A stretch of 6,584 nt of DNA from an uncultured beta proteobacterium (GTDB lineage Bacteria; Pseudomonadota; Gammaproteobacteria; Burkholderiales; Burkholderiaceae_C), in contig CAILKA010000122.1 in the NCBI GenBank assembly GCA_903834645.1, positions 1 through 6,584 of the forward strand. The letters are read 5' to 3'. Each line of letters starts with the position of its first letter. Positions within the stretch are counted from its first letter, which is position 1. This document shows positions 1 through 5,615 of the stretch, in pieces. The notes beneath the pieces are model-generated. The model made no database searches. It was not told the origin of the DNA and saw only the letters and a program-made list of their open reading frames with translations. The position numbers were made by a program, and so were the translations under genes.

Positions 1-328
1 ATTCCAGGCTCTCGCGCACATCCGTGGGCGTCAACGAGCCGCCCGGGCACCAGGCGTGGTCGCCCAGCTGCGCGAGCAGATCGGCCAACTGCTCGCCCAG
101 CAGGCGCATCTGCCCCACGCGAGCCCGTACTTCGGGGAGGGCGCCTCGTCGAAGCATCAGGTCGGCGGAGTCGGCCTCGTTCAGCAGCGCGGTCACCGGC
201 CGCTCCAGTTCGTGCCACAAGGCCCCTGCCAATTGCCCGAGCAGTTGCTCCTGCATGGGGACCAGGCCCGCCGGAGGCTTGCTTTCCGTGGCGGCTGGGG
301 CCCGCGAAAGGGTGGGCAGTGGGGTCAT
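1..328 (-). CDS. Histidine kinase-like protein, N-terminal part (partial, off left edge)
   Basis: Reading leftward from an ATG at 328-326, 109 codons stay open to the window edge. An in-frame TAG lies upstream at 409-407, so the protein cannot extend further at its N-terminus. Residues 29-48 contain LGQLAGALWHELERPVTAL, an H-box of the HisKA dimerisation/phosphoacceptor domain with the likely phosphorylated His at residue 39. The following helix (about 50-90, with ADSADLMLRRG) has the layout seen in DctB-type kinases. Residues 99-109 (LTPTDVRESLE) look like the linker that normally leads into the HATPase domain, which would lie outside the window. There is no signal peptide, membrane segment or sensor domain: the start is only about 28 residues before the HisKA helix. 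It lies 167 bases downstream of the large ATPase regulator on the same strand. No good ribosome binding site precedes the ATG; Met25 is an alternative start. It could be a cytosolic kinase or a decayed piece of a longer one. Confidence 0.68.
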   Translation of the reverse strand, partial: MTPLPTLSRAPAATESKPPAGLVPMQEQLLGQLAGALWHELERPVTALLNEADSADLMLRRGALPEVRARVGQMRLLGEQLADLLAQLGDHAWCPGGSLTPTDVRESLE

Positions 329-495
329 GATGGAGGGCGGGAGGTCGACGGGTCGGGTCAGGGCAGACAGGGGCCACCCCGAGCGGGAATCACACCGTCC
401 GTCACGCTAGTGGGCGTGCGTGACTGACCTGTTACTGCAGACGGGCGGCATGCCCTCGCGCAGATGCGCGGCTCCGCAATGTCACGCGGCGGCCG
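329..495. other. Intergenic gap between the large regulator and the kinase fragment
   Basis: These 167 bases separate two leftward genes. The only structure I see is a short hairpin at 457-470, with CGCGC arms and an AGAT loop. It has no T-run on either strand, so it is not a convincing intrinsic terminator. I found no clear promoter or Shine-Dalgarno sequence for the kinase fragment. Read-through from the upstream gene is possible but unproven. Confidence 0.5.
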
Positions 496-3400
496 TCACC
501 CCGCCTCGGGAGAGCGCCACCCCGTCATCGGCCCCGGCCACTGAGCCGGTGGGCCCGAGAGCTCGCCCAGGTCCGCCAGCGTCTTTTCGTGCGCCTCGCG
601 TGCACGGGCGGCCACCGCGGGGGCCTGGGGGTCGCCCGCCGCCTCGAGCGCGGCCTTCGCGATCCACAGCCAGTGGCAGGGCAGCAGCATGGTGGGCCTC
701 AGGGGTCGGTTCAGGAGTTCTCGGGCGAGCGCGGCGGCGGCCACCGTTTCGCCGCAGCGGCGCAGGGCGTCCACCCGGTACCAAGCCAGTTGCGCGGCAA
801 GGTGGCCCAATTCGATGGCTCGCGCCCGCTGCTCTATCGCAGCCAGGGCCTGGGGGTCGTCGGCGCCGATCCCGCAAGAGGCTGATACAGCGTCGATTTC
901 GACATCAAAGAACGCCTTTTGCGAATCCCGCGCGGCGATGTTCCGAGCCTTCTCAAGCCACACCGACGGATCTTGGCCCTGGGCTGCCGCGATCGCGGCC
1001 TGAAGCATGTTCCGTCTCTCATGCTCCCCTGCAACGTCGAAATCGTCCTCGGAAACCTTCAGCAACTGGCCTTGTGCCGAGGCTGCATCGCCACGCAGGA
1101 GGTGGCAAGCGGTGAGAGTAAATGACACCTGTACCCGACCTGTGGCCGAGGTGCCCGGTGCGTCCAGATAAACCAAGCCTCGCTCCGCGGCGCGCGTTGC
1201 AGTGCCGAGCTCGCCCATGGCAGCCCGGATCCTGGCGTGGGTGAGCTCCACGTGTACGAAGTCTTGGCCGCGAACCGGGCCGAGCCTCTCCATGTTGCGC
1301 CGGGACCGCTCGGATGCCTCGCAGGCCAAGTCGAGCATGCCGCATTCCGTCAGTACGAGAGCCAGCTTATCGGCCGCGTGCGCCCCAACGCGCCAATCCT
1401 CACTTGCTTCAGCCAGCTCCAGTCGCTCGCGACAGGCGGCGGCGGCCTCTTGGAGCCGGTCGCCTCTAAAGTAGATCATCCCGAGGCAGTTGAGATAGGC
1501 CTGACGCTCCTGAAAACCGCATTGACTCAGGCTGGGCTCGACCTCTCGCAGCATCGTCAGCGCTTCATCGGGTTGGTCCCGCCAGGCGAACCAGGACCCC
1601 AGCGCAATGGTGGCGCGCACGAGGGTGACCGAGTCGTTGGCTGCCGCGGCCATGGAACGGGCCTGCATCAGCGCGGGTTGGGATTCGGCATTGCGGTCCA
1701 TCTGGCTGAGCACTTGCCCCAGCGATAACCGCGCTGTCGCCTCTTCACGCAGGGTGCAGGCTGTCTCGACCAGCCGCTCGGCTGTTGCCAGGGCCAAGGC
1801 GTTCCCGCTGGCGAAGAGGCGCGGCGTGACACTTTCGCGCAGCGCCTCGAACACCCGCTCGCGCCGGCACGCGCGCTCCCACAGCGCGGCAGCACCCTCC
1901 CACAGCTCGGTCTCCTCGGCCGGCCGCGAGGCACGGCGGGCGCGCAGCGCCGCGGCTTCCAACTGCTCGGCGGCCTCCTGCAGCAGCCCGGCCTCCTCGA
2001 AGTGCCCGGCCACCGCCTGGCCGCTGCTGCCCGCCTGCACCAGCCAGCGCGCCACGTTGCCGTGCAACCAGCGCCGCTCGGCCCCGGGCATCGCCTCGCG
2101 CAGCGCCGCGCTCACCAGGTCGTGCATCACGCCCCGCGCGTCCACCCACTGCGCCGCCTCCAGCAGCGCGTACGGCTCCACCCATTGCGCAGGCTGCCCG
2201 CCCAGCAGCGCCGCGCCCGCATCCGGCGGCAGCGGTGCGCGCAGCACGGCAGCAGCGTGCGCGAGCTGGCGCGCCGCCTCCGGCAGGTGCGCCGCGCGCG
2301 CGCGAATGGCCTGCGCCGCCGCCTTGGGCAGCGGCAGGTCACGACGAGTCTCGGCCGGCTGCTCCAGCAGTACCCGCAGCGTCTCCAGCACGAACAGCGG
2401 CAGCCCACCGGTGTGCCGCGCGAGCATGTGCGCCCATTCCCGGACCTCGAAGCCCGGCAGCGCCAGATCCTCCAGCAGCGCCTCGATATCGCCTGCCCCC
2501 AGGGGCTGCAGCGCCACCTGTTGCGGCGCTTCCGAAGCCTGCAGCCAGGTGATCACCGGGGCGGGCAGTTCCCCCGCCCGGCATGCCACCACCCACGCTG
2601 GCAGACCCTCGCCCACCCACGACGCCAGCAGCTCCAGCGTGGCCCCGTCGGCGTTCTGCACATCGTCCAGCGCCACCAGCTCCAGCTTCGCCTGCTGCAA
2701 TGCCACCTCCACCGCCCGCTGCAGCCGCAGCGCCTCCATGCGCGGCGTGCCTGTACCCAGCTCCGGCAGCAACGCCGCCAGCTCGTGGCGCGCCCACTCA
2801 GGCAAGGCCTGCTGCCCGCCCGGGCGCAGCGCCTCAGCGTCCAGCCACAGTCGCGACAGCAGCCGCACCAGCAGCGCATAGGGTCGCTGCGCATCGCCCG
2901 CGCGCGCAGGCACCATCAGCGCCGCCCCAGCCTGGCAGCCGGCCACGATGTCCGTCACCAGCCGCGTCTTGCCCACCCCGGGCGCGCCTTCCACCACCAC
3001 CGCCGCGCGGCCTGCGCATGCCTGCTCCAGAGCCACCCAGGCCGCCTCACGGCCAATGAGCCGCGGCGGGCGGCGCAGCGTGGGCGGCACGCTGGTACCC
3101 GCAGCGGTGGCCGCGCGCACCGGCGCCTGGCCCAGCCGCAGCCGGGCCGCCAGCGCAGCGGTCTCCTCGTCGGGCAGTTCTCCGAGTTCGGCCTCCAGCC
3201 GCTCGGCCAGCCGCTGGTACACCTGCAGCGCCGCACCCAGGTCGCCGTGCGCGTAGTGCAGCTCCATGAGCTGGCGGTGCGCGTGCTCCGACAGCGGCTC
3301 CTCTGCGCACAGCCGCTGCGCCACCGCGATGGCTCGGCCCAGGCTGCCCTGCTCCTGCAGCCGGCTGGCCAGCCGGCCCAGCGCCTGCGCGCGCGTCATG

Positions 3401-3831
3401 CGCCAGCGCACGCGCGCGCCGTCGAGCCAGCGCGCGTACTCCGGGCAGTCGTCGAAGACCAGGCCGTCCAGCAGCTCGCCTGGGAGCGCTGCGGCGTCAC
3501 GCGCCAGCTGCGCTTCGGGGTCGCGCGCATCGTAGTCCACGCCCGCGGCCAGCTGCAGCGTGGCTTCACCCTCGATCAGTGCCATGCCCGCGCTGCGCGC
3601 CAGCCGGTGGCGTCTCTGGCGCAGGCTTGCGCGGGCCTTGGCCACGTCTGCCTCGGGCCACAGCATTTGCGCGAGCACGTCGCGCGAGCAGGCGCCTTCC
3701 AGCGCCAGCAGCGCCAGCAGTGCCGCGTCTTTGCGGCTCAGCGGTACCGCAGGTTGAGCGCCCAGGCGCCATGTGGGCAGGCGAAAGAGCGACAGGGCGA
3801 GCGGTGACGTGGCCACAATTGATAGTGCCAT
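496..3831 (-). CDS. Large BTAD / STAND-type ATPase transcriptional regulator with TPR-like C-terminus
   Basis: This 1111-residue cytoplasmic protein is probably a ligand- or partner-controlled transcription regulator. Residues about 5-95 form a SARP/OmpR-type winged helix: PLSRKDAALLALLAL, then LWPEADVAKARASLRQ, the usual DNA-binding layout. Residues about 95-235 form a BTAD domain of alpha-helical repeats (EPLSEHAHRQLMELHYAHGD). An ATPase follows, with Walker A GAPGVGKTRL at 282-291, Walker B LELVALDDVQ at 383-392 and the HTGGLPLF motif near 473-480, as in AfsR/MalT-like STAND proteins. From about 600 to the end it is helical and Ala/Leu-rich, like TPR repeats. No C-terminal LuxR helix-turn-helix is present, so DNA binding should be N-terminal. 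I chose the ATG at 3831; a TTG five codons upstream (3846) is the only other in-frame start before a stop. Neither has a clear ribosome binding site. The stop is TGA at 498-496. The family is well known in actinomycetes; target genes are not evident here. Confidence 0.92.
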   Translation of the reverse strand: MALSIVATSPLALSLFRLPTWRLGAQPAVPLSRKDAALLALLALEGACSRDVLAQMLWPEADVAKARASLRQRRHRLARSAGMALIEGEATLQLAAGVDYDARDPEAQLARDAAALPGELLDGLVFDDCPEYARWLDGARVRWRMTRAQALGRLASRLQEQGSLGRAIAVAQRLCAEEPLSEHAHRQLMELHYAHGDLGAALQVYQRLAERLEAELGELPDEETAALAARLRLGQAPVRAATAAGTSVPPTLRRPPRLIGREAAWVALEQACAGRAAVVVEGAPGVGKTRLVTDIVAGCQAGAALMVPARAGDAQRPYALLVRLLSRLWLDAEALRPGGQQALPEWARHELAALLPELGTGTPRMEALRLQRAVEVALQQAKLELVALDDVQNADGATLELLASWVGEGLPAWVVACRAGELPAPVITWLQASEAPQQVALQPLGAGDIEALLEDLALPGFEVREWAHMLARHTGGLPLFVLETLRVLLEQPAETRRDLPLPKAAAQAIRARAAHLPEAARQLAHAAAVLRAPLPPDAGAALLGGQPAQWVEPYALLEAAQWVDARGVMHDLVSAALREAMPGAERRWLHGNVARWLVQAGSSGQAVAGHFEEAGLLQEAAEQLEAAALRARRASRPAEETELWEGAAALWERACRRERVFEALRESVTPRLFASGNALALATAERLVETACTLREEATARLSLGQVLSQMDRNAESQPALMQARSMAAAANDSVTLVRATIALGSWFAWRDQPDEALTMLREVEPSLSQCGFQERQAYLNCLGMIYFRGDRLQEAAAACRERLELAEASEDWRVGAHAADKLALVLTECGMLDLACEASERSRRNMERLGPVRGQDFVHVELTHARIRAAMGELGTATRAAERGLVYLDAPGTSATGRVQVSFTLTACHLLRGDAASAQGQLLKVSEDDFDVAGEHERRNMLQAAIAAAQGQDPSVWLEKARNIAARDSQKAFFDVEIDAVSASCGIGADDPQALAAIEQRARAIELGHLAAQLAWYRVDALRRCGETVAAAALARELLNRPLRPTMLLPCHWLWIAKAALEAAGDPQAPAVAARAREAHEKTLADLGELSGPPAQWPGPMTGWRSPEAG

Positions 3832-3867
3832 GGGAGCCGCACACAACGAGCACGGTCTCCATCAATT
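3817..3867. promoter_or_regulatory. AT-rich inverted repeat flanking the regulator start codon
   Basis: AATTGAT at 3817-3823 and ATCAATT at 3861-3867 are perfect reverse complements in an otherwise very GC-rich stretch. They lie on either side of the ATG at 3831, with centres 44 bases apart, close to four helical turns. This could be an operator for autoregulation or a weak mRNA structure around the start. Function is inference only; two 7-base arms can also arise by chance. Confidence 0.25.
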
Positions 3868-4013
3868 CCCCGGAATCGCGTTCGGCTCCAGGCGCAGCGA
3901 AGTTCGTCGCAGACCTTGCGATGCCTCCTCCGGATCCTTTGGCGCGGAGCTAGGAGGGCGGAGGCCAGCCCTAACAGCCGCTCTTCAGCACCAACGTCAA
4001 GCCGCGGTCTGGC

Positions 4014-4178
4014 ATGACGCGGGCCGGGATGACCGATCAGCGATACACCCCCAGCGAGGCCGCATTGGCACATGGCGTAACGCCGCCGACGGCTCGCAAT
4101 TCGCTTGGCCGGTATCTGGCTGCGGGTGAAGCGGGCTTGACCGACGCCTCATTGCCGCGCCCGGCGCCGGAGAGGGCT
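4014..4178 (+). pseudogene. IS481-family transposase remnant (N-terminal helix-turn-helix only)
   Basis: The frame beginning at ATG 4014 (or ATG 4029) encodes YTPSEAALAHGVTPPTARN and then SLGRYLAAGEAGLTDASLPR. This follows the N-terminal helix-turn-helix of IS481-type transposases as I remember them: AAxxxGVTxxTxRKWLGRYLxxGxAGLxDASSRP. The Trp usual in the KWL segment is replaced here by Ser. After about residue 50 the similarity stops. The frame ends at a TGA (4281-4283) with no DDE catalytic domain, and the whole stretch is only about a sixth of a full transposase. I could not find terminal inverted repeats or a target-site duplication. It marks an old insertion that was deleted or degraded. 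Identification is from motif memory, not a search. Confidence 0.55.
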
Positions 4179-4317
4179 CGGCAGCCTCGACGAGCGCCAG
4201 AGGCTCGTCTCCTTCACGCCTTGCCAACGCCAGCACCTCTTCAGCACAGGGCAACGCCTCAGCCTACCGCCAGGTGCTGTTGAGCTGCTCCACGAGGCGC
4301 GCCTGCGCTGATGAGAT
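4174..4317 (-). pseudogene. Possible relic of a TPR-type protein, interrupted by a stop
   Basis: On the minus strand one frame reads ISSAQARLVEQLNSTWR, then TAG at 4266-4264, and continues as AEALPCAEEVLALARREGDE and PLALVEAAEP. The helix pair with ALxLARREGD is typical of TPR repeats in large ATPase regulators of the LAL/AfsR kind. It starts just downstream of the receptor gene stop. The same strand carries a living gene of this architecture (496-3831), so a decayed relative is imaginable. The match is short and the composition is biased, so chance is a serious alternative. Confidence 0.2.
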
Positions 4318-4327
4318 ACCGCCCCCC

Positions 4328-5308
4328 TCACTCCTCCAACCGAAGCCCCTGCGCCCGCACCCCCCCCCGGTAAACCTCCAGCTCCTCCCGAATCTGCCGC
4401 TCGAATTCCGCCGGCGCATTCCCGACCACGATCGAGCCCGTCTCCTGGATGCGCTGCACCACCGCCGGCTCGGCCAGCGCGGCCTTGGCAGCCGTGTGCA
4501 GCCGTGCAATCACCTCGGCCTTCGTGCCGCGCGGCGCCAGCAGGCCGTAGTACGCCATCCGGTTGACGGGCTCTAGCCCGAGTTCCTTGAAGGTGGGCAC
4601 ATCGGGCAGGGTGGCCAGCCGGGCAGGCGCGGCCACGGCCAGCGCGATCAAGCGCCCCTGCTTGATGAAGGGCAGCGCCGAAGGCAGGTTGTCGAAGACG
4701 ATGGGCACCTGGCCGGCCACGGCATCGTTCAAGGCCGGCCCGGCGCCGCGGTAGGGGATGTGGGTGATGAAGATGCCCGACAGGCTCTTGAGCAGCTCGG
4801 TCTGGAGGTGGCCGATGCCCCCGGTGCCGGAGCTGGCGTAGCTGTGGCGCCCGGGCTGCGCCTTCACGGCCTTGAGGAAGCCGGCGAAGTCGCGCACGCC
4901 CAGGCCCGGGTTGACGGCCAGCACATTGGGTGTGGCGGCCAGGTTGACGATGGGCACGAAGTCGCGCAGCGGGTCGTAAGGAATCTTCGGGTTGATGGCC
5001 GGGTTGGCGGCGGTGGTGGAGACGGTGGCCACGCTCAGGGTCAGGCCATCGGGCTCGGCGCGCACCACCTCCATCGCACCGACGATGCCGCCGGCGCCGG
5101 CCTTGTTGTCCACCACCACCGTCTGGCCCAGGCGCGCGGCCATGGCCGGCGCCACGATGCGGGCAATGATGTCGGTGGTGCCTCCGGGCGCGAAGGGCAC
5201 GACGAGGCGGATGGGTCGCGCCGCGGAACTCTGGGCATGGGCAGCGGCGGGCGCGGCCAGCAGGAGTGCCAGCATGCGGCGGCGGGTGGGGAGGAGAGGG
5301 TGGCTCAT
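4328..5308 (-). CDS. Tripartite tricarboxylate transporter (TTT) substrate-binding receptor, Bug/TctC family
   Basis: This 326-residue periplasmic protein should bind a carboxylate or related small anion and deliver it to a TctA/TctB-type membrane complex. That length is normal for the family. Residues 1-25 are a signal peptide: MSHPLLPTRRRMLALLL followed by an Ala-rich segment, cleaved probably after AHA (25). TRRRML fits the twin-arginine pattern loosely, so Tat export is possible. The mature protein opens with RPIRLVVPFAPGGTTDIIAR (31-50), the family's hallmark ligand-loop motif. NKAGAGGIVGA, AEPDGLTL, IPYDPLRDFVPI, YASSGTGGIGHLQ and HIPYRGAGPALNDAVAGQ follow in the family order. I chose the ATG at 5308 because it gives a proper signal peptide and has AGGA nine bases upstream; an ATG 19 codons earlier (5365) would add a charged leader. 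No tctA or tctB lies next to it, so it is an orphan receptor, common in Burkholderiales. A sigma-54-like promoter precedes it and a DctB-like kinase diverges from it. Confidence 0.94.
   Translation of the reverse strand: MSHPLLPTRRRMLALLLAAPAAAHAQSSAARPIRLVVPFAPGGTTDIIARIVAPAMAARLGQTVVVDNKAGAGGIVGAMEVVRAEPDGLTLSVATVSTTAANPAINPKIPYDPLRDFVPIVNLAATPNVLAVNPGLGVRDFAGFLKAVKAQPGRHSYASSGTGGIGHLQTELLKSLSGIFITHIPYRGAGPALNDAVAGQVPIVFDNLPSALPFIKQGRLIALAVAAPARLATLPDVPTFKELGLEPVNRMAYYGLLAPRGTKAEVIARLHTAAKAALAEPAVVQRIQETGSIVVGNAPAEFERQIREELEVYRGGVRAQGLRLEE
4360..4368. repeat. Nine-base C homopolymer (G9 in the receptor mRNA)
   Basis: Nine consecutive C residues on the plus strand fall inside the last codons of the receptor gene (the Tyr-Arg-Gly-Gly-Val stretch, about 13 residues from the end). 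The C-terminal tail after the tract still looks family-like, so the frame as given is probably right. Such tracts are prone to slippage in replication and to sequencing errors. Confidence 0.9.
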
Positions 5309-5396
5309 GGGGTCCAGTCCTGGGCTTTGAGGTTTCGGGCGCGGCCGTGCTTCATGCAGGGCCACGGCGCGGCAGGGCCGGCGCGGACTTCCTCAA

Positions 5397-5412
5397 GGCA
5401 AGCGCCATGCCG
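5397..5412 (-). promoter_or_regulatory. Candidate sigma-54 (-24/-12) promoter of the receptor gene
   Basis: Reading leftward the sequence is CGGCATGGCGCTTGCC. It has GG and GC exactly ten bases apart and a full TTGC -12 box. It differs from the consensus TGGCACGnnnnTTGCw at the first base, the sixth base and the last base. Transcription would begin near 5386, about 78 bases before the chosen ATG at 5308. The neighbouring kinase is of the DctB type, whose usual partner DctD activates sigma-54 promoters, which raises the prior for this site. GC-rich DNA yields GG-N10-GC by chance, so the TTGC match and the context carry most of the weight. Confidence 0.42.
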
Positions 5413-5425
5413 AAGCAGGTTGGCC

Positions 5426-5439
5426 TGGGGAAAGCCCCA
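5426..5439. repeat. Small inverted repeat upstream of the -24 element
   Basis: TGGGG-AAAG-CCCCA is a perfect five-base inverted repeat with a four-base loop, lying 14 bases upstream of the -24/-12 candidate on the receptor side. It could be a protein-binding site or a chance hairpin. It has no T-run and does not follow a gene, so it is not a terminator. Confidence 0.25.
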
Positions 5440-5509
5440 AGGATTCCCGTTCGCAATGGGCCTCAAACCCGGCTCCGGACTCGGCGGCTGTCTGGCAGGC
5501 GAGCCAAGC

Positions 5510-5527
5510 CCGCAGCACGCTGTGCGG
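5510..5527. promoter_or_regulatory. Dyad-symmetric candidate activator site 1
   Basis: CCGCAGCACGCTGTGCGG has perfect outer arms CCGCA and TGCGG around a central CG. It also contains the nested inverted repeat GCAC-GCT-GTGC (5515-5525). Its centre is about 107 bases upstream of the -24 GG of the receptor promoter candidate. That is a normal distance for an enhancer-binding activator of the NtrC/DctD class. Assignment to DctD is inference. Confidence 0.33.
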
Positions 5528-5565
5528 ATGGCCGGACACACGTGGGTTATCCCTTATCGGCAATC

Positions 5566-5590
5566 CATGACGCGCTGGTCACGCGTGATG
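5566..5590. promoter_or_regulatory. Dyad-symmetric candidate activator/operator site 2
   Basis: CATGACGCG and CGCGTGATG form a 25-base imperfect palindrome: eight of nine arm positions pair, with seven bases between. The perfect ten-base palindrome TCACGCGTGA (5579-5588) sits within its right part. The centre is about 60 bases from site 1, about 167 bases upstream of the receptor's -24 element, and 38 bases upstream of the kinase start. It could therefore serve either divergent gene, including kinase autoregulation. Confidence 0.35.
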
Positions 5591-5615
5591 AATAGAGTCG
5601 CGGGCGGTCCACGCG

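Larger units (their letters stand above)
3832..4327. other. Gene-poor, decayed stretch between the regulator and the receptor gene
   Basis: This is about 500 bases between two leftward genes with no intact coding region. It contains an IS481-type helix-turn-helix remnant on the plus strand (4014-4178) and a possible TPR-like relic on the minus strand (4174-4317). On the minus strand GGAGGAGG at 3931-3924 resembles a strong ribosome binding site, but no start codon follows at a usable distance. The promoter of the large regulator should lie in 3832-4000, but I see no convincing -35/-10 pair. I also see no clear terminator after the receptor gene. Confidence 0.6.

Noticed and set aside
457..470. 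CGCGC-AGAT-GCGCG hairpin as a terminator after the large regulator
   Set aside because: The stem is only five bases and no T-run follows on the minus strand, so intrinsic termination is unlikely.
420..1115. 231-codon open frame on the plus strand covering the 3' end of the regulator
   Set aside because: Pro/Arg-rich shadow with no motif. The opposite strand encodes a continuous TPR-like protein ending at 496.
1607..2881. 424-codon Ser/Ala/Arg-rich open frame on the plus strand
   Set aside because: Another antisense shadow of the large regulator; low-complexity translation and no domain.
2002..3807. 601-codon open frame on the plus strand opposite the large regulator
   Set aside because: It is antisense to clear domain-bearing coding sequence. 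Its Arg/Gln/His-rich translation is the usual by-product of GC-biased third positions, and it has no recognisable motif.
3738..4073. Minus-strand open frame of 111 codons upstream of and overlapping the regulator start
   Set aside because: It is out of frame with the regulator, rich in Arg and Cys, has no motif, and ends inside the real coding region.
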